Shown here piece by piece: positions 34,138 to 44,535 of a DNA stretch of 64,000 bases; the stretch's first letter is position 1, and every line of letters begins with the position of its first letter. The stretch is from contig NZ_RPHB01000008.1 in the NCBI RefSeq assembly GCF_019343195.1, forward strand, positions 186,001 through 250,000, in the 5' to 3' direction. Made by a program: the position numbers and the translations under genes. Under the pieces are notes generated by a model. That model ran no database searches, was not told where the DNA came from, and saw only the letters and a program-made list of their open reading frames with translations. This stretch comes from Arthrospiribacter ruber (GTDB lineage: Bacteria; Bacteroidota; Bacteroidia; Cytophagales; Cyclobacteriaceae).

Positions 34138-36624
34138 TTATTGGTACTCAAGCCAAGCTGTGGCATTGCAATTTTCATTTGACTTAAATCGAATCCATCT
34201 GGCCTGAAATCCATCAGGAAATTCATAATTAAACATCTCTCCTTGACCGACTTTAACTTTCTTGTAGTTCATCCAAGGTCCATGTCCAATTGGTTCAATT
34301 TCAATTGTAAATTCAACTTCTTTATCAAGGTCATGGCTTATTTCGAGTGTTTTTTTGTCATAGTATCCGATCAGATATGGGTCGGAAGCGACCCCTTGTT
34401 GTACTTTGGAATTTTTCCAAGGCCCACCGTGTCCTTTTGGTTTTCCCAATTTCCAAAGATCGTCGATAACACCTGCCCAAACTGCTGCTTGTCCATCTTC
34501 TGATCTGAAGATATGTTCATTTTCAACCTGATTTCCAATTCCTGTCATAATCAAGAGTCCCCTGTAAGATGCATAATCATGGATTTGTAAATTATGTGAG
34601 GATATGGGTCTAATTTTTGCGTATCCATCAGCATTTTCTGCCGGCAATTCATAAAAAGTACCATGCGCATTGAACAGGTCTCTTTCTGTAGCTACCTCTC
34701 TGCAAATTCTCAATAATCCATCATTTGTTAATTGGGTATATGATGGATCACCTAAAGGCAATCTCCATCTACGGTCTTTGTCATCGATTATCAAAACCGA
34801 AGATTCCTCTACAATGATGGCATCTTTGGGTATTTCAAATTTGGTTTTAATAAAGTTGCTTGTTTCATTATCGGTTTTTAGAATAAGCTGCATTTTTTCA
34901 TCCAACTCGTAATATCCTGATTCAGTGAACCCATTCTTATCTATAGTGCCTGAGACTATTCCCAGTGCTCTTCTGTTATCACCTAATCCATACAACAATC
35001 CACCTACTGAATGCTCCTGATCAACTTTAGCAACACCATTGAATAATTCAGATTTCCCAAAAGATTCGGATTTTCCGCCATTGTTGTAAGAAAAATGAAC
35101 TGTCGCCTTGGTATCATTATCGGCTCTCACCCTAATCCACTCTCCTCTTTCATTGGTCTTAAATGGAATAAAGTAAGATGCTCCTGGCCCCACTTTTTGG
35201 GACAGAAGCTTTTCCCAATTATTATCACCATACAAATCGATCTCAAAAATAAATTCAGTTTCAGATCCCCCTTCATTTTGAATCCATACAGACCTATTGG
35301 TCCATCCAGCAAACAGAAAGGATTCTGAAACTTCTCCTGCCTTTACATTTTCTGACAACCAAACAGATCCGTTTGCTTCAGAGGGTCCTAGTTCGTCAGG
35401 AAGGCCTGTGGAGGTAAACCAAAGGTTTGAATTGGATTGACCTGGGCCTTCAATATTGCCTTTAGCCTTTCTGACATTTAAAAACTCTTTCTGAGCAGAA
35501 TCATCAGTTCCAAAAACTAATTGGTCTTTCCATCTGGTGAAATCCCCAATGATTTTGAGATAGGCTGACCTAGGTCTAATTCCGGCAGTGTTCTTTGAAG
35601 AGAAACCACTGGGGAATTTCCAAAACATCCCATGCATGGTCATCAAATAATCAGGAGTGTCAGGTGTCCCTATATCTCTGATTCTTGGCCATTCGGTGTT
35701 CCAGCCATGAGCTCCATCATAGCTGTGACTGGCTTTAGGCAGTCTATAGAAAGACCATTCCCCCCTATCTCTTACCCCCACCAAAATCGATTTATGATCC
35801 CAACCTGTAGCCCAGATTGGGTCGGTATCAGGATTTGGATTTCCATAGATTCCTCCTGGACCTGTGACCTCCACAAACTGAGCTCTTCGAACAGTTTTCC
35901 AATCCTTCCCATCCCATTCAGCCAAAACCCCGGATTCTATATCAAACTGCTCTAAGGCTTTTTCTCCTGATTCGCCATTATTGCTATAGACCAAGACACC
36001 CTGACCGGAATACGCACCTTTACCATGCGCTCCCAAAAGAAGAGAGCCTGGAGGGTTGGCTTCTGTATCTTTTCCCTTTTGTATGGTTACATTAGCATCT
36101 TCATAAAGCATGGTAGGCGTGAGGGTTCTTACATCCACTTCATAAAAACCCTCTTCCATGGTAGCATAATAGATTTTATTTTCAGGATCAAACAGGTGTC
36201 TTGCATTACCGGTATGTCTACCCGGCATGATGTCATAAGGAATTGTCCTGACCTCACCTTGGTGGCTGATTGCATAGGGTCCTATAAAGAGCTGATTTGA
36301 TTCCTCATGGATCATCCTGTTTGCAGGAGTACCGCCGATACTTTCTTCTCGGACATTCATATTTAAATCATTATCGATTTCATAAAGTTTGTCTGAGGAA
36401 CCAAAAGGCAAATGAGGCCCATAGGTGATTACCCAAAGTTTATCTGCCCAGGGAACCACTGCTCCTGTGCCACATTCTCCTTCTTCGTTATAATATGCTA
36501 AATGGGGATAAATACCACTTATCTGTATCCAATCAGGCTTGTCTTCAGCATGCTGGTTTTGTTCAGCGTTGCATGCAACCAATACCCATATTATAAATAA
36601 TATATTCTTAAATGCTTTCATCAA
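34138..36624 (-). CDS. Large lipoprotein of unknown activity in a SusCD locus
   Basis: 828 residues with a signal and lipobox (WVLVACNA, Cys about 18), so it is probably surface- or periplasm-anchored. The N-terminal 350 residues have repeated motifs of a beta-propeller kind (LWVITYGPHLPFGSSDKLY, KIYYATMEEGFYEVDV, LLLGAHGKGAYSGQGVLVYS). Two later segments, about 430-540 and 735-828, look like homologous beta-sandwich modules (FEIDLYGDNNW..., FTIEIEPIGHGPW..., each followed by an Arg-rich WIR(V/F)...ATAWLEY-type ending). I recognise no glycoside hydrolase, lyase or sulfatase family. As the only non-SusCD gene of the locus it may be the enzyme or a glycan-binding protein. Confidence 0.7.
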   Translation of the reverse strand: MMKAFKNILFIIWVLVACNAEQNQHAEDKPDWIQISGIYPHLAYYNEEGECGTGAVVPWADKLWVITYGPHLPFGSSDKLYEIDNDLNMNVREESIGGTPANRMIHEESNQLFIGPYAISHQGEVRTIPYDIMPGRHTGNARHLFDPENKIYYATMEEGFYEVDVRTLTPTMLYEDANVTIQKGKDTEANPPGSLLLGAHGKGAYSGQGVLVYSNNGESGEKALEQFDIESGVLAEWDGKDWKTVRRAQFVEVTGPGGIYGNPNPDTDPIWATGWDHKSILVGVRDRGEWSFYRLPKASHSYDGAHGWNTEWPRIRDIGTPDTPDYLMTMHGMFWKFPSGFSSKNTAGIRPRSAYLKIIGDFTRWKDQLVFGTDDSAQKEFLNVRKAKGNIEGPGQSNSNLWFTSTGLPDELGPSEANGSVWLSENVKAGEVSESFLFAGWTNRSVWIQNEGGSETEFIFEIDLYGDNNWEKLLSQKVGPGASYFIPFKTNERGEWIRVRADNDTKATVHFSYNNGGKSESFGKSELFNGVAKVDQEHSVGGLLYGLGDNRRALGIVSGTIDKNGFTESGYYELDEKMQLILKTDNETSNFIKTKFEIPKDAIIVEESSVLIIDDKDRRWRLPLGDPSYTQLTNDGLLRICREVATERDLFNAHGTFYELPAENADGYAKIRPISSHNLQIHDYASYRGLLIMTGIGNQVENEHIFRSEDGQAAVWAGVIDDLWKLGKPKGHGGPWKNSKVQQGVASDPYLIGYYDKKTLEISHDLDKEVEFTIEIEPIGHGPWMNYKKVKVGQGEMFNYEFPDGFQARWIRFKSNENCNATAWLEYQ

Positions 36625-36652
36625 TATAGTTATGTAGTTTCAGAAAAGATTT

Positions 36653-38347
36653 CTAGTAGCCCGGGTTTTGGGTCAAGTTTGGGTTTAAAAACCTATCCGA
36701 AGCAGGTATTGGCCACAGGTACATTCTTTGTTCATCAAAGCTATAGGTCTGTAGAAGGCTTGCGAAATCCCTTGAAATCAATTGATCACTTTCAAATAAT
36801 ACTACACCATCATTATCAATTACGGGTAAAATCTGATCATTAAAGGGCCATTGATTCCTGTCTTGGGTGGTAGGTTGGGGCATTCCCAGAACCTGTCTTG
36901 CAATTGCTTTATTTCCAATTCTCCATCTGATAATGTCCTGATAACGTAAGCCTTCTCTCATAAACTCCACCCTCCTTTCACGTCTAAGTCTAACCCTTAA
37001 ACCCATTTGATCAGTTTCAGTAATAACAGGATACAAGTCTGTTTGATCTGCCCCAACACCATACGCACGTGCTCTGACCTGATTAATTAAATTTCTGGCA
37101 GTTGACAGATCTTCATTAAGTTCAATTAATGATTCGGCATGCATCAATAAAATATCTGCATACCTCAAAACAGTCAGATTTGGATCTGCCAATCTTGGAT
37201 TATCTGCCCAGCGCTGTTCAATCCCTTTTTTCCAAAGCATACCTGTGAATGATGCAAAAATTGCAACTCCCCTTGAATCGTTATTTGTCACCCTGGAATT
37301 ATTTAAGACATTAAGAGTTGTGACAGAATCAGGATGAGGCTGGTAAATAAACCCTAACCAAGGAGTACCAAACTCCACTATGGTCTCTATTAATCTGGGA
37401 TCCCTATTTTCAAAAGGATTTCTTGGATCGTACAAAGGTGAGTTGTCTATTGTGTTGCCATCAGTACACTCAAAAACGTGTATGGCCTCAAAAGTGGGTA
37501 AAGCAGCTCCAAAACCTCCGGCATTTCGAGGAATAAAATCCCTGGTTAATGAGTTGTCAAAATTGACATTGAAATCCTGGCTTTGCGGAATAAAGTAGAT
37601 ATTTTCTCTGCTTGCTGCCCCTTCTTTTAGGAATAACGTCCTGAAGTTATCATCCAGTTCATAAATCCCCAGGTCTATTACTGCTTGGGACGCAGCCTTT
37701 GAAGTTTGAAAATCTCCTAGGTACAACGCTATCCTTGCTTTTATCCCCAAGGCAAAACCCTGGTTGGCCCTATTTTCATTATTTCTTGGCAACAGTATTG
37801 CCGCTTCGTCTAATTCACTATAAATAAAGTTTTTCACTTCCTCGACACCAGTTCTGGTCACGTCATAAGCTTCATTCAAGGGAATATTGGTGGTCAATAG
37901 TGGAACATCACCAAACTTTGTTACCAAAACCCCATAAAAATAAGCTCTAATTGCCCGCGCCTCTCCTTCAATTCTATTAAGTTCATTTTCACTTTCAATC
38001 CCCCTCAGGTTTTCTAAAGCCTGAAGAACTGTATTTGCTCTTTTTATTCCATCGTACAAATCAGTCCAATAGGAACCTGGGATGTTAGACTCAGAATTGA
38101 TATTAGCGGTTACAATGTCATTTGTAATTGGAAAACCTCTATGGAACATATCATCAGTCCACCAATCCTCATCGATTTTCCAAAGTCTTCTTTCATAAAG
38201 AGCATTCAACCCAATTTCCAGCTCAGGAAGATTTCTGAAGAAATTTTCTGTTGAAATTCCGGTCTTAGGAGTAAGATCCAAATCAGCACATGCATTGAAT
38301 AATAATGCCGTAAATGTTATATAAATTATCCTTATTGAATATTTCAT
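36653..38347 (-). CDS. susD: SusD/RagB-family nutrient-binding lipoprotein
   Basis: A 564-residue SusD-like protein with a lipobox (LLFNAC), the SusD-like N-terminal TPR region (SYWTDLYDGIKRANTVLQAL, EARAIRAYFYGVLVTKFGDVPL) and the C-terminal RagB/SusD region (RYADILLMHAESLIELN, LRRERRVEFMREGLRYQDIIRW). It acts on the cell surface as the lid of the SusC channel. It follows susC by 18 nt. The ligand is unknown. Confidence 0.94.
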   Translation of the reverse strand: MKYSIRIIYITFTALLFNACADLDLTPKTGISTENFFRNLPELEIGLNALYERRLWKIDEDWWTDDMFHRGFPITNDIVTANINSESNIPGSYWTDLYDGIKRANTVLQALENLRGIESENELNRIEGEARAIRAYFYGVLVTKFGDVPLLTTNIPLNEAYDVTRTGVEEVKNFIYSELDEAAILLPRNNENRANQGFALGIKARIALYLGDFQTSKAASQAVIDLGIYELDDNFRTLFLKEGAASRENIYFIPQSQDFNVNFDNSLTRDFIPRNAGGFGAALPTFEAIHVFECTDGNTIDNSPLYDPRNPFENRDPRLIETIVEFGTPWLGFIYQPHPDSVTTLNVLNNSRVTNNDSRGVAIFASFTGMLWKKGIEQRWADNPRLADPNLTVLRYADILLMHAESLIELNEDLSTARNLINQVRARAYGVGADQTDLYPVITETDQMGLRVRLRRERRVEFMREGLRYQDIIRWRIGNKAIARQVLGMPQPTTQDRNQWPFNDQILPVIDNDGVVLFESDQLISRDFASLLQTYSFDEQRMYLWPIPASDRFLNPNLTQNPGY

Positions 38348-38365
38348 GATTTTATCCTTTAAAGT

Positions 38366-41300
38366 TTAAAACTGGACTTGAAATCCAACAATGACTGACT
38401 TCATAATTGGGTAGCTCGTATCCCCAGCCTCGGGGTCCCACCCATCCAAGAAGTTTCTTTCAATCGTAAAAAAGTCTCTTAAACTCAAATAAGCCCTAAC
38501 CCTATTCAGTTTAACTCTTTCGATAACCTCTAAAGGCAGGGAGTAACCCAAGGTAATATTTTGAATTCTTAAGAAGCCACCGTTAAACAACCAAAAATCC
38601 GAGTTATCATAGTTCCTAAAAGAAGTTTGGGATAACCTTGGATAAGTTGCGGCAAGATTTTCTTCGGGACTATTTTCAGGGCTCCAGAAGTTACCTACAA
38701 TATTGAGTGGAATATTCCCAAAAGCTTGATCAAAAGGTCTTACCTGAAAGCCTTCGTATCTTCTTGTATGCTTTCCAACTCCGTAGGCTACAAGGTTAAA
38801 ATCAAAATTATTATAACTTAGGGATATTGACCCACCATAATTTAACCTTGGCAGAGAAGGCCCTAATGGCACTCTGTCCTCTTCATTGATAATTCCATCG
38901 CCATTTAAATCCAGAATTTTCACATCGCCGGCACTTGCTCCAGTTCCATAAAGGTCTGCTTCTTCTTGGGTTTGAAACAAGCCATCAGTTCTAAACCCAA
39001 ACCATTCATTGTATGCGTATCCAGGACGATTTATTAAAGTCCCTCCTCCGGAGAGAAAGAAATCTCCTCCAAGGTTTGTTACCAAAGTATTGACAAAAGC
39101 AGCATTACCATTTATTGAATAATTCAACCTTCCAAAATTGCCTCTGTAACCTAACTCAAGATCAAGCCCCGAAGCTTCCATAGAAGCTACATTTGTTCTG
39201 GTATTTTGAGGAAAACCGAGGTAATTTGGAATATCCAACAAGTCAATGATATCGTCTGTTCTTCTCACATAGTAATCAGCTGACAGTGTCAGCTTATCAT
39301 CAAAAAAACCGAAATCAAGCCCTGCATTGATCGTTTTGGTTTTCTCCCACTGGATCAAATTATCTGATAAGAAGTTTTGAACCAGTCCTAAGGCAGGCGA
39401 GATTTGGTTGTTATTGAAAAACAAAATATTTGTTATCGGCTGAAATATTCCCTGGTATGGATAAAAATTAAAGAATTCAGCACCGCCAGTTCTCGCATTA
39501 CCGACCCTTTCATTTCCAACCTCCCCATAAGAAGCCCTAAACTTTAGAAATGAAATAAATCCCGGCAATGTGAAATCTTCATTCGATATCACCCAACCAA
39601 CAGATGCCGATGGAAAAAATCCCCATCTTACATCAGTGGCAAATCTGGAAGATCCATCTGCCCTGAAATTGGTTTGAAAATAATATTTACTCTTATAATC
39701 GTATGAGAACCTCCCGAAATAGGATTCCAAGGCATTTTCTGATGCAAACTGTTGATTTGTGGCCAAAGATCTGTCACCGAATGCCAAAGCGGGTAACCTT
39801 ACAGAAAGGTCTCTGGCTTGCGCATTAACCTGTTCCCAACTAGTCTTGAAGGACTCATACCCAATCAATGCATCAAAATTATGGTCATTTACCGACTTTT
39901 GGTACGATGCAAATAGTTGGTTGGTCAAAGAAAATACTTTCTGATTTCCTAATGATAAGTTAAGCTGATTTTGTGGAAAAAACCCCCCATCCAATCTGGG
40001 GATTATTGGTGGAGTTCTAAAAGTTTCGAATTGTCCAAATTCATAAACAGGAGACACGTTGGCTCTTATATTCAGACCTTCAACTGGGGTAAGTGTAAAG
40101 CCTAAGGTCGCATTGAAAACATCTCTTCTATTTTGGATATTTCCGCCTTCTACTACTTCTGCATAGGGATTATCACCATCCTTACCTTCTCCCCATTGTC
40201 CATCCTGACGAATGCCGGAAAACCAAGCAGGGTATCTCCTTGCCTCTGCTACGGCTCCTCCTGGAAATGCCGGATTTGTGGAATTCGAACCTCTATACCC
40301 AAGATCTACGTTTGCACTTAATATCTTCGAGAATTTGATATCATTGTTGACTCTAAATGTAATCCTGTCAAAACCAATATTATCAAAAAGGCCATCTTCT
40401 TTCATGTAGCCAAAAGATGCTCTTGTAAATAAACGCTCAGTTCCCATGGCAAGGGATAGGTCATGTCTTTGCCTTAAAGAAGGATTATTATTGAAAATAA
40501 GTGCTTGCCAATCTGTATTTGGATACCTATCAGGATCCTCTCTATTTAGCTGCTCGTAGTTTTGATTTACATCAGGGTCAAAAATTATTCCGCCCCCATC
40601 ATTTAAAGACCTTTCATTACTCAGCTCTCTAAAAGTTTTTGCATCTGTAAATTTTGGTAAGGTTGTAGGAGAATTAAAGCCAAAATCTGAATCATAATTA
40701 ATTTGTATTTTACCCTCTTTCCCTCTCTTTGTAGTTACTAAAATAACGCCTGCAGCAGCTCTGGCGCCATAAATAGCCTGAGAGGCTGCGTCCTTGAGTA
40801 CCGTTATATTTTCAACATCATTGGGGTTGATATCCTCCAAACTTAATCCCGGCACCCCGTCAACAATTACCAGCGGATCATTCACATTTAATGAAGTTAC
40901 CCCCCTAACTCTGATAGTTGATTCCTGACCAGGAGCGCTTCCAGTTCTTGAAACTGTTACGCCTGCCATCGCACCTTGAAGTGCGTCTGACAATTGAATC
41001 GCTTTTCGATTGTTTATACTTTCATTATTGACAGTAGAAACTGATCCAGTCAAGTCCTTTTTGGTTTGAACCCCATATCCCACAACCACAACTTCCTGAA
41101 GGGAACTAGCATCCTCTACTAGTGTGACATCAATGGTTGAATTATTTCCTACCACTACCCTTTGTCTCTCAAAGCCAATGAATGAAAAAATCAAAACTCC
41201 ATTTTCCGGAACATCAAGACTATAATTTCCATCAATATCTGTTACAGTCCCTAAAGAGGTACCTTCAATCGAAACGGTTACTCCGGGAAGGGGCTCACCT

Positions 41301-41734
41301 AACTCATCTTTGACAGTACCAGTAATCAAGATAAATTCTTCATTTCTTACAACCACTTCAGTATCCTTTTTTCTAGAAGCTTTCACATGAATGTTCTCAT
41401 TCACTTGCTTAAAACTTAAGGAGGTCTGTGTAGCTATATCAATCAAGAGATCATAAACTGTCTTCCCATTGCCTTCTAATGTAATTACCGGCAAATTTTT
41501 AGTTTCCCTTCTGGCAAATACAAAATTATATCCGGTTTTTTTTTCAAGTTCTTTAAAAGCCCCTTCCACATTTACATCCTTAAGGGAAAGGTATACGGTA
41601 ACTTCCTCTATGCTTTTGACCTGAGCAGTTCCATCATTTGCAAGGAGCAAACTCATGGACAAACTTAGAAACAGGAAAGCAATGGTAAATAATTTGGTCA
41701 TGTAGATAACATGCTTAAGTATACTTTTTTTCAT
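38366..41734 (-). CDS. susC: SusC/RagA-family TonB-dependent transporter with STN signalling domain
   Basis: 1,122 residues. After the signal peptide comes a Secretin/TonB N-terminal (STN) domain (about 45-115, LKDVNVEGAFKELEKKTGY), a CarboxypepD_reg-like domain (about 133-215, GTVKDELGEPLPGVTVSIEG), a plug with the SusC hallmark QEVVVVGYGVQTKKDLTGSV and IRVRGVTSLNVNDPLVIVDG, then the barrel. The STN domain marks it as a transducer that signals through the FecR-like anti-sigma factor encoded upstream. With susD it imports an unidentified glycan or oligomer. Confidence 0.95.
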   Translation of the reverse strand: MKKSILKHVIYMTKLFTIAFLFLSLSMSLLLANDGTAQVKSIEEVTVYLSLKDVNVEGAFKELEKKTGYNFVFARRETKNLPVITLEGNGKTVYDLLIDIATQTSLSFKQVNENIHVKASRKKDTEVVVRNEEFILITGTVKDELGEPLPGVTVSIEGTSLGTVTDIDGNYSLDVPENGVLIFSFIGFERQRVVVGNNSTIDVTLVEDASSLQEVVVVGYGVQTKKDLTGSVSTVNNESINNRKAIQLSDALQGAMAGVTVSRTGSAPGQESTIRVRGVTSLNVNDPLVIVDGVPGLSLEDINPNDVENITVLKDAASQAIYGARAAAGVILVTTKRGKEGKIQINYDSDFGFNSPTTLPKFTDAKTFRELSNERSLNDGGGIIFDPDVNQNYEQLNREDPDRYPNTDWQALIFNNNPSLRQRHDLSLAMGTERLFTRASFGYMKEDGLFDNIGFDRITFRVNNDIKFSKILSANVDLGYRGSNSTNPAFPGGAVAEARRYPAWFSGIRQDGQWGEGKDGDNPYAEVVEGGNIQNRRDVFNATLGFTLTPVEGLNIRANVSPVYEFGQFETFRTPPIIPRLDGGFFPQNQLNLSLGNQKVFSLTNQLFASYQKSVNDHNFDALIGYESFKTSWEQVNAQARDLSVRLPALAFGDRSLATNQQFASENALESYFGRFSYDYKSKYYFQTNFRADGSSRFATDVRWGFFPSASVGWVISNEDFTLPGFISFLKFRASYGEVGNERVGNARTGGAEFFNFYPYQGIFQPITNILFFNNNQISPALGLVQNFLSDNLIQWEKTKTINAGLDFGFFDDKLTLSADYYVRRTDDIIDLLDIPNYLGFPQNTRTNVASMEASGLDLELGYRGNFGRLNYSINGNAAFVNTLVTNLGGDFFLSGGGTLINRPGYAYNEWFGFRTDGLFQTQEEADLYGTGASAGDVKILDLNGDGIINEEDRVPLGPSLPRLNYGGSISLSYNNFDFNLVAYGVGKHTRRYEGFQVRPFDQAFGNIPLNIVGNFWSPENSPEENLAATYPRLSQTSFRNYDNSDFWLFNGGFLRIQNITLGYSLPLEVIERVKLNRVRAYLSLRDFFTIERNFLDGWDPEAGDTSYPIMKSVIVGFQVQF

Positions 41735-41786
41735 ATCTTTACTTCGTTTATTTAGGCTATCGCTAATTGTTTAAATGAACACTTGT

Positions 41787-41814
41787 CGGAAATGAGATTG
41801 CCGTCTCTTTTCCG
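41787..41814 (-). promoter_or_regulatory. Hairpin in the fecR-susC intergenic leader
   Basis: CGGAAATGAGA (41787-41797) pairs with TCTCTTTTCCG (41804-41814) with one T-T mismatch and a six-base loop. It lies 53 nt before the susC ATG, has no T-run on the minus strand, and could be a leader or processing hairpin. Confidence 0.45.
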
Positions 41815-41885
41815 GTGTCCAGAGGGCTGTAAGTGTAATCCATTTATGGCCCTTTTTACTTTATTTTTTTTACCATAGGCATCTT

Positions 41886-42977
41886 TTATTTAAAGGTTAT
41901 ATTAACTCGGTCATTTTGTATTTCAAATGCAAACCTGGCAGAATAACTCAATCCTTCAAGTACATCTTTAAGACTCTGATCCTTAAATTTTGCGGATATT
42001 TCAAGATCCCTAGCTGGCTGATTCATGAATCGAATTTCCAATCCGTACCAATTCTCCAAAACCCTTTTAACCTCAACCATCTGCGCTTGATCAAAAACTA
42101 TGGTTTTTTGTGTCCATGCCAAGACTTTATTGGAATCGAATTGACCTTTCCGGATATTTTGATTTTCAGCTTTAAAACTCAATGCTTCACCAGGAGTCAA
42201 CCTGATTTTTTGTGGGATTTCCAAATCCACTGCGACTTCTACTTCCCCTGTTAAAAGTGATACTTCAAGGGTTTCATTTTCAAATGCTTTGATATTGAAA
42301 GAGGTACCTAAAACCTGCGTGGAGACCTTACCCGTCCTCACGATAAATGGACGATTTGGATCCTTAACGACTTCAAAATAAGCTTCCCCTGTCAGTTCAA
42401 TCTCTCTTTTATGAGTTTCGAAATTTTTAACGTACCTCATCGTACTTCCCGAATTGAGAATTACTTTAGATCCATCCACAAGCGTCAGACTGGATTTCAT
42501 TCCAGGAGAGACAATATGTTCCTGGTATTCAATTGGGATTTCACTGTAAAGGATGGCTTTCGGTTGAAAAATATATTTAAAAGAGATCGCCAACATAAAA
42601 GCAAGAACCAGAATAGCTGCTATTTTAGAAAATTGGTCGAAAACAAATGCCTGTCTGGTTGGAGCCGCATATTTTTTTAGGCTGCTTTGGGAATCCATTG
42701 GTATAATACTTCCTATAAACTCTTTTGAATCCATAGTATCTATTGACTTTTCAATATTTGTCCAAGCATCTTGAACCCGCTCTTCTGAAACCTTTTTGGT
42801 TTTCCTTGAAAGGTTCAAAAGTAATTTTCTGGCCAATACAATATCTTGGTATTTAGAAGGATTTTTTTTCAAATACTCTTCCCAATAAGTTTTGGTCTCC
42901 ACATCAGGATTCAATACCCACTTTTTGAACTCCGGGTCCAAAACAAAATCTTCTACGCTATATTCAGATTTACACAT
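41886..42977 (-). CDS. FecR-family anti-sigma factor
   Basis: 363 residues: an N-terminal cytoplasmic sigma-binding region, one membrane segment (about residues 115-135, KIAAILVLAFMLAISFKYIF), a periplasmic FecR domain (about 165-260, GSKVILNSGSTMRYV, VLGTSFNIKAFE) and a C-terminal DUF4974-like STN-type module (VKRVLENWYGLEIRF ... SLKDVLEGLSY). It should hold the ECF sigma factor encoded upstream until the STN domain of SusC reports ligand. Gap of 151 nt to susC, 394 nt to the sigma gene. Confidence 0.93.
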   Translation of the reverse strand: MCKSEYSVEDFVLDPEFKKWVLNPDVETKTYWEEYLKKNPSKYQDIVLARKLLLNLSRKTKKVSEERVQDAWTNIEKSIDTMDSKEFIGSIIPMDSQSSLKKYAAPTRQAFVFDQFSKIAAILVLAFMLAISFKYIFQPKAILYSEIPIEYQEHIVSPGMKSSLTLVDGSKVILNSGSTMRYVKNFETHKREIELTGEAYFEVVKDPNRPFIVRTGKVSTQVLGTSFNIKAFENETLEVSLLTGEVEVAVDLEIPQKIRLTPGEALSFKAENQNIRKGQFDSNKVLAWTQKTIVFDQAQMVEVKRVLENWYGLEIRFMNQPARDLEISAKFKDQSLKDVLEGLSYSARFAFEIQNDRVNITFK

Positions 42978-43371
42978 AATAAAAGGTCTACAAATAAATG
43001 AGACAAAAAATTGATAAAGTTATCCGTGATTAAGCAAAAAATTTTACTTTTTTTTTTGACAGGTCTTCCTCTTTGGGTAAACTTTAAAAAATAACGGAAT
43101 GATATGAGCATATTTTCCAATAAAACACTACTTATGGGCAAATCTGAGCAGGTTTAAAAATCAAATTATTTGGAAAGACATTAGAATTGTTCCTTTCATC
43201 TATTTGATATACAAAACAACACATTGTCCACTTATTAGAATTTATATAAGAAATAAAGAAATCCCCTTTGTCAGCTTTAAATAGCAGATAGAATTAAGAG
43301 GAAAATTTTTTTTCATAGGTAAAGAAGTAGCCAATTCAATAATTGATACACTTATAGAAATTAAAGCTTCC
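42978..43371. other. Intergenic region between ECF sigma factor and fecR
   Basis: 394 nt, A+T-rich, with homopolymer T and A runs (for example near 43050). No supported gene. It presumably carries the fecR promoter on the minus strand; I cannot point to specific elements. Confidence 0.4.
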
Positions 43372-43974
43372 TCAAATAAAAAAATTACAAAATAAAATTA
43401 TTGATGAAAAAGTTTTTTTAAGGGTTGAAATTGCCTTCCAGGCCAAAGTGTAGACAGACCTAAGGTTTATCCCCATCATCTTAGACACTTCTTCGTAGGA
43501 AAAATCTTCAAAGAAGAGGTAAAGGATTACTTCTTTTTGTCTAGGTGGAAGGTTCTCCAAAGCCCCCGCAATTTTAATTTTCAGATCTTCCTCCTTTTGA
43601 TTTTCAATAATTCTGGGTTCGACAGATTCTATGTAGAAATCCCGGGTATTGCTTTCTTTTATTTGCTCTTTATTCCATTTTTTCTCTTTATTGATTTCCC
43701 TGCTTATTTTCCTGGATAGCGATTTAAAAATGTAAACTTTCACATTGTTGGCAGGCTGAAGTGTCTTATGGTATTTCCACAAATCTATAAAAACCTCCTG
43801 TATACAATCCTGAATAAAATCCTCATCGGGCAATATGGACAATCCAAACCTGAATAGATCCATTGAATAAACTTTATACAAGCCTTCTAATCCTTTCCGA
43901 TCTCCGGAAATCAATAATAGCCAAAAATCATTTGGCCCTTCCTGGGAGGGTAAAATAGTCGAATTTGGTTTCAA
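43372..43974 (-). CDS. ECF RNA polymerase sigma factor
   Basis: A 200-residue sigma-70 family protein. Region 2 is at about 25-95 (DFIQDCIQEVFIDLWKYH) and region 4 at about 140-190 (LENLPPRQKEVILYLFFEDFSYEEVSKMMGINLRSVYTLAWKA). It pairs with the FecR-like anti-sigma and the STN-bearing SusC downstream on the same strand, forming the standard trans-envelope switch that induces a SusCD locus when substrate arrives. Confidence 0.93.
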   Translation of the reverse strand: MKPNSTILPSQEGPNDFWLLLISGDRKGLEGLYKVYSMDLFRFGLSILPDEDFIQDCIQEVFIDLWKYHKTLQPANNVKVYIFKSLSRKISREINKEKKWNKEQIKESNTRDFYIESVEPRIIENQKEEDLKIKIAGALENLPPRQKEVILYLFFEDFSYEEVSKMMGINLRSVYTLAWKAISTLKKTFSSIILFCNFFI

Positions 43975-44149
43975 GGAATATTTTGGGCTTGATAATTATA
44001 GGAAACAATATAAACAACAAATAGAATATAGCAAACTCTAATCGTTTCAATAGACTAATAAAATGAAATATTATATTGAAAAACACCCCAGCACCTAACA
44101 ATCAACCAAAAGTTTTGAATTTTCAATCTAAAATTATGATTCAAAAGTA

Positions 44150-44492
44150 ATGCAAAAAATAGCGGTCAATACCTTCCAAAAACAACAGAAACCGGGCTTA
44201 AAACATATCTTAAAATAAGACTTGAAAAACTGATTTTAAGCACTTGGCTTGAAAATGCATCCCAATGGATTGAAATTATTGACAATAAGGTTATTCCTTC
44301 AAAGGAAATGAGTAATCCTGCCATTCTTGAAGCGATTAAAAATAAAACACCCAATCGGTTTTGGATATTGGTTGCGGAGAAGAGTGACTGTGTAGGGAAT
44401 TAAACGAAATAGGAATAAAAGTCTTTGGATTGGAAGGTACGAAGAGTTTGATATTTGTTTTAGGACCGCAAAGCTCAACAAATCACTTTTAG
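44150..44492 (+). pseudogene. Frameshifted small gene of unknown family
   Basis: Two adjoining plus-strand frames read as one protein. About 44140-44390 gives YLPKTTETGLKTYLKIRLEK through NPAILEAIKNKTPNRFWILV; after a shift near 44388-44392 the next frame gives RELNEIGIKVFGLEGTKSL and LIFVLGPQSSTNHF with a stop at 44490. A start ATG at 44150 is also out of frame by one base at an A6 run. The two shifts suggest a decayed gene of about 110 residues. I recognise no family. It runs convergently into the radC remnant. Confidence 0.45.
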
Positions 44493-44535
44493 AAGATTCA
44501 GGCAAAAAAGGAGGCACCCCTCCCTCCACTTTCCA

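Noticed and set aside
42953-43141. 62-residue minus-strand frame before fecR
   Set aside because: Low-complexity, A+T-driven frame overlapping the fecR start; no protein character.
34138-43974. SusCD locus as part of the phytate/inositol regulon
   Set aside because: A strong terminator (34076-34102) and gene debris separate them, it has its own sigma/anti-sigma control, and no shared operator was seen.
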